Part shown: one piece after another, positions 60,301-64,000 of the stretch
How positions within the stretch are numbered: position 1 is the stretch's first letter
Layout of the letters: every line of letters begins with the position of its first letter
Assembly (NCBI GenBank): GCA_013407085.1
Contig: JACCGJ010018159.1
Span: forward strand, 1 to 64,000
DNA from: Atriophallophorus winterbourni
Lineage: Eukaryota > Platyhelminthes > Trematoda > Plagiorchiida > Microphallidae
Direction: 5' to 3'
DNA length: 64,000 nucleotides
The notes under the pieces: model-generated
The model's database searches: none
What the model saw: the letters and a program-made list of their open reading frames with translations, nothing else
Told to the model about the DNA's origin: nothing
Made by a program: the position numbers and the translations under genes

Positions 60301-63054
60301 GTGTACGGTTTTATCGACTTCACTAGCAATGCTGCCGCGAAAGCAGCTTTGATTCATATCAAAACATCCAACCGAGAGTTGTACGTAAACTTCGCATATG
60401 TAAGCTCAATTTTTATTTGCTATTGTTTCCATTTCTTCATTCATTTCATTACTCCGCCAAATCTTCCACGCAATACTACTTTATTAGTATTTTATGAATT
60501 CTATACAATTTTATATGTGACATTGTTGAATGAGATTAATACATTTGGCTTGTTACGAATTCCAACGTGAAAGAGATATTTGTCAATTTCACATCAAATG
60601 TACCTTTTAATCTTTATTCAAGATAAATGCCACGCAGTTGTACATGCATATTCTTTCGTTCGGCGCTGGTTATCGCTCAAAATCAAGATTTCCCGGTACA
60701 TCATTTAATACAATGAATATCTCAGCGGTGTTTGGCTCTAATAATTTGTGTGAACATTCAGACAAAAGGTTCCGTTTCTCAATTTTCAAAAGTCCTGTGC
60801 AACCAAATATTGCGTTCGTCATTTTTTGGGAATGTTTAGCTCAATGTAGAATAATAATTGCGATGTTTATGTCAATCTGGTGCTGGTATAAACAACCGCT
60901 ACGAATAAAATAATCCGGCATTTAATGTGGAAGCAATCATCATTGTAGTCTCCGCATTTCGAATCAGTGCTCCCGATCATTTGACTATTTCTTTATATGA
61001 TTAAAATTGGGGCGTTATTCCAATGCACGCGAGGAGGCATCTTGACAGGGCCATGAAGATGTCAGTTCGTTGCACTTTTAAATATGTAGCAAGACTTAAA
61101 AAATTCATTTGCGTCAATCAGACATCCCACGACCAGTTTCATGTTGTTCGCACTCCTGTGTAGGATCAGAAGCCACAATGAAGAAATGGTGAATAAAGTT
61201 TTCGCTTGTATGTGGGCACATGCCAGGAACAGGATAGTCGGAATACCAGCTCGAACCATGTAGCAAAACAGATAATAAAAACTCAAAGCATTAAAGCACG
61301 CCGAATTGTATTGTGATTTTAGCTCTTCTGGTAATTGTGAAAAGAATAGACATGAAAAATTTGAATAAATTCATTGGTAGCTAACTTTCGAATCTATTAA
61401 TTTAAAATATCTATAGTTTTCGTAATTGGTATGTAATTTAAAGCAGTCTGCAGAACGACTAACTTAAATTTAATTTTTTATTATAGGAGTCTGAAAAAGA
61501 TCCACAGAACGTTTACATAACAAACATTCCCGAAAGCTGGACAGCTGAAAATGTGGAAGATTTGAAGAAAGTTTTTGACGTTTACGGGCAAATTGCCACA
61601 GCAATTGTTATGACAAAACGTTCGAACAACTTTTGTACAGGTAACCTTTAAACACGTTTTGTGTACCACGCGAATTCACATTCATGACATCGAGTCTAGA
61701 TTGTTCGAGAATAGAAATTTAGAAAAACGTTTTTCTCTAAAAATGAGAAATTTGACAATCAGCAATTTTGTTATTTTGTTCAGAATTTTTCGGTTTCATC
61801 CATAACTGATATAAAATCGAGATCCTTTTCCGGAATACAGCGAGTGTACATTAAATTGTTTGCATAAACTATTTCTACACACCCATGCGGAATTCTTAAT
61901 AGATTATCTGATCTCTGTCTCTTTTAATTTTAACCGGGGTTGAAATACAAGTAAACTGAAAAAGTTTTATTCAAAATTATCGAAATGAAACTGGAAAAAA
62001 TAATCGATCACAAAATCACAACTTTTTTGAACCTTAAGCAAAATTTAAGTTGAGAGTTCATTTTCTCTGAAACATTGTGACCAATCATCTATTGAATGAA
62101 TGAAGCGAATGAGATTGCCAGAATATAAATTTTTCAATTCTTCACCGTCTGTATTTGTAACGTTTGGATTGATCAGGTGCGGGATTCGTGAGATTTGTGC
62201 GCGCTGAGGATGCCGAGCGGGCGATCGAAGGGATTCGGAATGCTCGTGTTGTTTTGGATGAGACAAAGGGACCCTTGGAAGTGAAACTGGCCGATCGTCA
62301 ACGACCATCAGATGAGGACGGTTCAAGGCAAGTGACAAAAATAATAGACAGTTAAAAATTCAGTATATATTTAGCCAGTTGTATCAATAATTAATTATTT
62401 TATTTCTCTTTCTCTCTCTCACATTAAGTATGTCAAAACAACGAAGCTCGAAAACATCTTCGAAGTCGTTGCCTTCATCCGGTATTTGTTTTGATATGGA
62501 AAGATTTTCGGATAAAAGAAATGCAAAGTTTCACAAATCAAACTTCCTTCTGCAAAATCCATTCCCGGTTGCCCAATTGGTAGAACAAATAAGCAATTGT
62601 CCTTCAAGGCCATTTCCTCGACATTTTGGATTACTTGCTGCACCACAAACATCTTTCGATTCCATACATCAATTCTCATGCCCAGACATAACACCGCATG
62701 CTGAACTATCCCACATGAATGTAATAAATCCACAGTTACAAGCACAAAATGTGGCAGGTTGCATTGGGATGCAAATTCCGATTATGATTAACCCAAATAA
62801 TGGAATTCTCGGCAGTGCCAACATAGCTACTTCACCTTACAAACACCTAGGTTATCAGAGAACTGCAGACAGCAGCGTTGTTCCATGCAACAACCTCGGA
62901 CCAACGCTGGCTACGCCTGGAATTATCGACCGGAATGAAGGATGTTGGGTGCTCGGACGCACACCAGATGAAGCAGTTGCTCTGAAAACACATCCGTTTA
63001 TCAGTCCGATTCCACCAGCCAGCTTCGTATCCTATCCGAATTTTCTAATCGATG
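38993..63054 (+). CDS. RBMS: RBMS / alan shepard-like RNA-binding protein, two RRMs (9 exons, 3' end open)
   Basis: Nine exons join in phase into at least 1117 residues. RRM1 lies at about residues 735-800 and RRM2 at about 812-900. RNP2 boxes are LYIRGL (738-743) and VYITNI (816-821). RNP1 regions are MYGFIDF (775-781) and GAGFVRF (859-865). The TNLYIRGLP start and the DPQNVYITNIP linker match RBMS proteins, which bind single-stranded RNA/DNA and act in post-transcriptional control, mostly in the nucleus and cytoplasm. Residues 1-731 are a low-complexity extension rich in Ser, Asn, Thr and basic residues, far longer than the ~60 residues usual before RRM1 in vertebrate relatives. The start at 38993 is preferred; an in-frame ATG at 38840 is possible. 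The gene spans over 24 kb, and introns carry most of the retroelements on the right side. Confidence 0.85.
39705..39830 (-). mobile_element. RTE 3'-end fragment in intron 1
   Basis: Short copy of the RTE 3' terminus, with GGCCTCCGTCAGTCAATATCG corresponding in two parts to GGCCTCCTTCGGTCGAT and following sequence. Rest of the element absent. Confidence 0.65.
39831..40841. other. Intron 1 sequence, nothing recognised
   Basis: AT-rich intron DNA between the RTE fragment and the Penelope-like element; no feature recognised. The same holds for 39368-39704. Confidence 0.5.
40860..40902 (-). ncRNA. Hammerhead ribozyme motif of Penelope type
   Basis: Minus strand: TTGGT (helix I), CTGACGA (core), AGCTTCT-GAGTC-AGAAGA (helix II with terminal mismatch), GAAA (core), ACGT palindrome (helix III), T as cleavage nucleotide, ACCAA (helix I partner, five perfect pairs). 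Core bases intact. Differs from the F1/F2 motifs in every helix. Confidence 0.75.
41759..42335 (+). pseudogene. Penelope-like reverse transcriptase remnant
   Basis: Reads CTPISPAIANMFMEQLE from 41759, corresponding to the GSPISSLIAEAVMQRLE motif of element A, then a stop. Soon after it reads WCHVDGTFFIIK near 41853, where the catalytic YVDDT has become HVDGT, losing one essential aspartate. Further stops and frame changes follow. Not functional. Confidence 0.7.
43031..43999. other. Intron 1 sequence, nothing recognised
   Basis: AT-rich intron DNA between the two Penelope-like elements; no gene or repeat recognised. Confidence 0.5.
44000..45676 (-). mobile_element. Penelope-like element A, truncated at an assembly gap
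   Basis: Minus-strand element with reverse transcriptase and GIY-YIG endonuclease coding sequence. Its 5' part is lost in the run of N at 45677-45696, and sequence beyond the gap does not obviously continue it. The 3' boundary near 44000 is approximate. Base composition is clearly more GC-rich than the flanking intron, which suggests a fairly recent insertion. Confidence 0.8.
44443..45676 (-). pseudogene. Penelope-like reverse transcriptase / GIY-YIG endonuclease
   Basis: From the gap the minus strand reads VSFDVTALFTSI (motif A), then a frameshift near 45570. A 364-residue open frame (45537-44443) follows, with GTPMGSPISSLIAEAVM (motif B), RYVDDTFVI (catalytic, near 45295), SCLAFLDVKV and a typical thumb region. 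The GIY-YIG part is IVYTITC, a spacing to KNYVGQTGR (about 44690), then LSTRLHEHR, with HQFDW downstream. A second frame change at about 44520 moves the last EFIEAWHS-like stretch into another frame. RT plus GIY-YIG in one protein is diagnostic of Penelope-like elements. Two frameshifts argue against current activity. Confidence 0.9.
45677..45696. other. Assembly gap (20 N)
   Basis: Run of 20 undetermined bases, probably a fixed-size placeholder. It abuts element A; the true missing length is unknown. Confidence 0.99.
45697..46756. other. Intron 1 sequence, nothing recognised
   Basis: AT-rich sequence after the gap with no recognised feature. Confidence 0.5.
46757..47410 (-). mobile_element. 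RTE 3' fragment in intron 1
   Basis: Starts with a CTTCGTCCGGTATCGACC version of the RTE terminus, continues through the GCGCTCACAGCGG and GAGCGGTCAAGAGCTAG landmarks, and reaches the antisense YGSETW region (GTGTGAGCGGTCCACTTCTC, near 47310). Decayed. Confidence 0.7.
47782..48017 (+). CDS. RBMS: RBMS-like exon 2
   Basis: Preceded by a strong pyrimidine tract and TTCCAG; begins VVPNKNKQG and ends with two bases of a split codon before GTAAGA. Enters in phase 0, as exon 1 requires. Lys/Glu-rich. Intron 1 is 8.4 kb and holds two Penelope-like elements and RTE fragments. Confidence 0.7.
48018..48559. other. Intron 2, nothing recognised
   Basis: AT-rich intron DNA upstream of RTE copy 2. Confidence 0.5.
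48560..51195 (-). mobile_element. RTE element copy 2, internally deleted (intron 2)
   Basis: Minus-strand copy with the 3' UTR (from about 48590), the C-terminal domain (about 49120-48869), a catalytic-side fragment (49477-49280), the endonuclease (50249-49693, with VLGDFNDKIGADYES) and the 5' leader shared with copy 1. Comparison with copy 1 shows that the segment equivalent to 7500-8812, most of the reverse transcriptase, is missing at about 49600. The remaining frames contain stops and frameshifts. Confidence 0.85.
51290..51590. repeat. F1-related repeat, strongly decayed
   Basis: Contains an antisense ribozyme remnant (CCGGTGTTATGCTGTTTGTAATCACC in split form, near 51308-51333), ATGTATGCAAATGCAG and a terminal GTGATTGAACAGGTCCCTCC block. 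Parts are in opposite orientations, so this is probably a rearranged inverted pair. Confidence 0.55.
51591..52843. other. Intron 2, nothing recognised
   Basis: AT-rich intron DNA up to the exon 3 acceptor. Confidence 0.5.
52844..53478 (+). CDS. RBMS: RBMS-like exon 3
   Basis: Starts after TTTCTTTTAG and is open for 211 codons, ending before GTAAGT. Phase fits exon 2. The product is rich in Asn, Ser, Thr, Pro and His, with no recognised domain. A frame this long in AT-rich DNA with matched splice sites supports real coding use. Confidence 0.75.
53479..54178. other. Intron 3 left part, nothing recognised
   Basis: No repeat or gene recognised between exon 3 and the inverted-repeat element. Confidence 0.5.
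54219..54261 (-). ncRNA. Penelope-type hammerhead, core mutated
   Basis: In the left inverted repeat. Helix I (TTGGT with ACCAA) and helix II (GCTTCT with AGAAGC) pair perfectly, but the core boxes read CTAACGA and GATA instead of CTGACGA and GAAA. Expected to be inactive. Confidence 0.7.
54986..55028 (+). ncRNA. Penelope-type hammerhead, core intact
   Basis: In the right inverted repeat. Core boxes CTGACGA (54991-54997) and GAAA (55016-55019) are intact, helix II is GCTT/AAGC, and helix III is the ACGT palindrome followed by T. Helix I has decayed: TTCAT cannot pair fully with ACCAA. Confidence 0.7.
55069..55394. other. Intron 3 right part, nothing recognised
   Basis: AT-rich intron DNA up to the exon 4 acceptor. 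Confidence 0.5.
55395..56341 (+). CDS. RBMS: RBMS-like exon 4
   Basis: Starts after TATTTTTAG; 945 coding bases after completing a split Val codon; ends AYKQKK before GTCAGT. Contains Pro/Asn-rich sequence, then a basic Arg/Ser-rich end (RSLRRNSQTYERSQ, RSSSLFRDNRSS) just before RRM1. Phase fits on both sides. Confidence 0.8.
56342..56639. other. Intron 4 start, nothing recognised
   Basis: AT-rich, no feature recognised. Confidence 0.5.
56640..57240 (+). mobile_element. Possible LTR-retrotransposon end with tRNA-Trp-complementary site
   Basis: GC-richer island in intron 4. It holds short open frames with no clear homology, a 47-nt segment complementary to the 3' half of tRNA-Trp including CCA (57050-57096), then a TATTTAAG box (near 57140) and an AATAAA (near 57190) as in LTRs. 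CsRn1-like Ty3/gypsy elements of flukes are described as tRNA-Trp-primed, which makes such an element plausible. However, the primer site precedes rather than follows the LTR-like part, so the structure is unresolved. Confidence 0.4.
57050..57096 (+). other. tRNA-Trp 3'-half complement (primer-binding-site-like)
   Basis: Starts TGGTGAGCCCGACGTG and ends TGATCTGGAGTC. The reverse strand matches about 44 of 47 bases of the 3' half of eukaryotic tRNA-Trp(CCA), from the anticodon arm to a non-encoded CCA. The usual primer site is only about 18 nt. Confidence 0.7.
57241..58057. other. Intron 4 remainder, nothing recognised
   Basis: AT-rich intron DNA up to exon 5. Confidence 0.5.
58058..58187 (+). 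CDS. RBMS: RBMS-like exon 5: RRM1 first half
   Basis: Begins HSSKTNLYIRGLP, with the RNP2 box LYIRGL, after a TTTTAG acceptor; ends in a one-base partial codon before GTAGGT. The SKTNLYIRGLP string is a hallmark of RBMS RRM1. Confidence 0.9.
58188..59854. other. Intron 5 left part, nothing recognised
   Basis: AT-rich intron DNA; no repeat or gene recognised. Confidence 0.5.
59855..60090 (-). mobile_element. RTE 3' fragment in intron 5
   Basis: CTTTCCGTCTTCGGTCGATG and GCGCTCACAGCGACAGG correspond to the RTE 3' landmarks, with several deletions. Old, decayed copy. Confidence 0.6.
60302..60399 (+). CDS. RBMS: RBMS-like exon 6: RRM1 second half
   Basis: Starts after TTCCGCAG, completes a Met codon and reads YGFIDFTSNAAAKAAL (RNP1 region), ending NFAY before GTAAGC. 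The residue before the RNP1 Tyr is Met where relatives have Gly. Confidence 0.9.
60400..61089. other. Intron 6 left part, nothing recognised
   Basis: AT-rich intron DNA. An open frame at 60638-60913 resembles nothing known. Confidence 0.5.
61090..61265 (-). repeat. F1 hammerhead repeat remnant in intron 6
   Basis: Minus-strand F1 remnant with CCCACGACCAGTTTCATG, TTGTTCGCACTC and a GCTTGTATGTGGGCAC block, followed by a decayed hairpin landmark (ATACCAGC). The CTGATGA box is lost. Confidence 0.6.
61487..61640 (+). CDS. RBMS: RBMS-like exon 7: RRM2 first half
   Basis: Starts after TTATAG; begins ESEKDPQNVYITNIP, corresponding to the QEQDPTNLYISNLP linker and RNP2 of relatives; ends with one base of a Gly codon before GTAACC. 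Confidence 0.9.
61641..62176. other. Intron 7, nothing recognised
   Basis: AT-rich intron DNA between the two halves of RRM2. Confidence 0.5.
62177..62327 (+). CDS. RBMS: RBMS-like exon 8: RRM2 second half
   Basis: Starts after TGATCAG; reads AGFVRFVRAEDAERAI (RNP1 of RRM2) and LEVKLADRQRP, the usual end of RBMS RRM2. Its donor is GCAAGT, a GC donor. The nearest GT donor (62332) would lead to an early stop in exon 9. Confidence 0.85.
62429..63054 (+). CDS. RBMS: RBMS-like exon 9: C-terminal region
   Basis: Follows a CT-rich tract and ATTAAG. Encodes about 208 residues after RRM2, starting MSKQRSSKTSSK, rich in Ser, Pro, Asn and hydrophobics, with no known domain. A consensus GTGAGT donor at 63055 suggests at least one more exon beyond the window. 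Alternatively the frame reads through 11 more residues to a TAA at 63081-63083, with an AATAAA about 290 bp downstream (near 63376). Confidence 0.75.
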
Positions 63055-64000
63055 GTGAGTTCCTGCCATTTGAAAATTGTTAAATTGCAAACTAATTTTA
63101 TTTCAAATATCCGGTACCGAACAGTAAAATAAGTATAAATAAGTTTGTTCCGATTCGTTTGGAGGAAAAAAGCGATCCACTATTACTGTTAAACGGCAGG
63201 CTTCCAAAATATTTAATAGTCTGAACATGTGATAGAGTGAAAACTTGAGGTATTTTCACCATACATTCACAGTTCATGCAACTTTAACATCCAAACGTAC
63301 TTAATTAATGGAAAATTGAGATATTTTGACACAGAAGTTGTGGGTATGATGTACTTATTTTTTCCTGAGTGTGATAATAAACTTCTACAGAGATATTTGT
63401 CAAGTAGAACTTGGTGTTCGCTTATGATTATTTATATATAGCTACTTTAAAAATTGAAAGTTTAATTACATTGTGAAATCATAATAGATTTCGTTCAGTG
63501 TATAAATTATTCACTCTTTTGATTTATAGCCAAATTTTATGTTGATTTAAAGACTGACTGAACCAGCTCATGCTGACGTGCGAAATAATTTTAAAAGTTT
63601 GGCATTTAATAACTAATCTGGTTTTTTTCATGGTTTACGACTAAATTATCTGTCGTTAACCGAGCGAAGAGGATGATATGTTGGTATGTAAACTGTTAAT
63701 CTTACAATCTTATCTGGATTAGTGAGCGTGATTGAATGATATTTGATTATCTATCTAAGAACAAATGTAAATCAGCATAATCTCGTCGGTCGTTTAGCAG
63801 ATTGGAATGTAAAATATCATGTAAATAACCCCGACAAGACAATTGCAGATTTTACTTTAGATTTGCAAAAAACAAGAAAAATATTTATGGGAAGGAATTG
63901 AATCCAACAAGCTGATTGAATATGTGTTTAAAACCGCTTCAACTGCTTTATTGAAAAATAGATTAAGGTATAATGATGAAAAATATTACAATGTTGCGAA
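63055..64000. other. 3' flank or intron 9, nothing recognised
   Basis: Either an intron starting with GTGAGT or the 3' UTR after a stop at 63081-63083. An AATAAA lies near 63376. No further exon is evident before the window ends. Confidence 0.5.

Noticed and set aside
62328..62336. GT donor at 62332 instead of the GC donor at 62328
   Set aside because: It gives a different frame in exon 9 that stops after about 20 codons, whereas the GC donor keeps 208 codons open.
1..64000. CRISPR arrays, bacterial operons or a spliced-leader RNA gene
   Set aside because: No regularly spaced identical direct repeats, no bacterial-type gene packing, and no sequence I recognise as a flatworm spliced leader.

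Overview
The window looks like nuclear DNA of a parasitic flatworm, most likely a schistosomatid fluke. The evidence is an AT-rich background, a multi-exon gene with long transposon-filled introns, CR1-, RTE- and Penelope-type retroelements of the kind common in flukes, and many short repeats carrying hammerhead ribozymes. The species assignment is inference; no diagnostic single-copy marker was compared.

The only host gene I can support is on the + strand, from about 38.7 kb to the right edge. Nine exons (38993-63054) join with continuous reading phase into at least 1117 residues. The last third carries two RNA-recognition motifs that closely resemble the RBMS / Drosophila alan shepard family of single-stranded nucleic-acid-binding proteins. 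The first ~730 residues are a Ser/Asn/Thr-rich extension with no domain I recognise. One intron is of the rare GC-AG class, and reading phase demands it. The 3' end is ambiguous: a stop at 63081 or splicing out of the window.

The left 38 kb holds no host gene I can support. It is a patchwork of retroelements: RTE copy 1 (6.5-10.4 kb, minus); an almost intact CR1-type LINE (15.3-19.0 kb, plus) with a single frameshift in a run of six A; RTE copy 3 (19.3-22.4 kb, plus), interrupted by an inverted CR1 fragment and by a ribozyme repeat; and a decayed CR1 (33.3-36.1 kb, plus). Introns of the RBMS gene hold two Penelope-like elements, one beside an assembly gap (45677-45696), RTE copy 2 and smaller fragments.

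The most interesting content is a set of short repeats in two related families (F1 and F2). Each is built around a 42-nt hammerhead ribozyme motif with intact core boxes, a palindromic helix III (ACCGGT) and helices I and II that differ between families in a compensatory way. F1 units occur head to tail with 232-233 nt between predicted cleavage sites at two independent loci. This is the architecture of retrozymes, non-autonomous retroelements thought to move through self-cleaved circular RNAs. The Penelope-like elements carry a second kind of hammerhead in their terminal inverted repeats. Nested insertions show that the short repeats are mobile: one sits inside an RTE copy, and another was split by a LINE within the ribozyme core. 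All folding and homology statements were made by eye.
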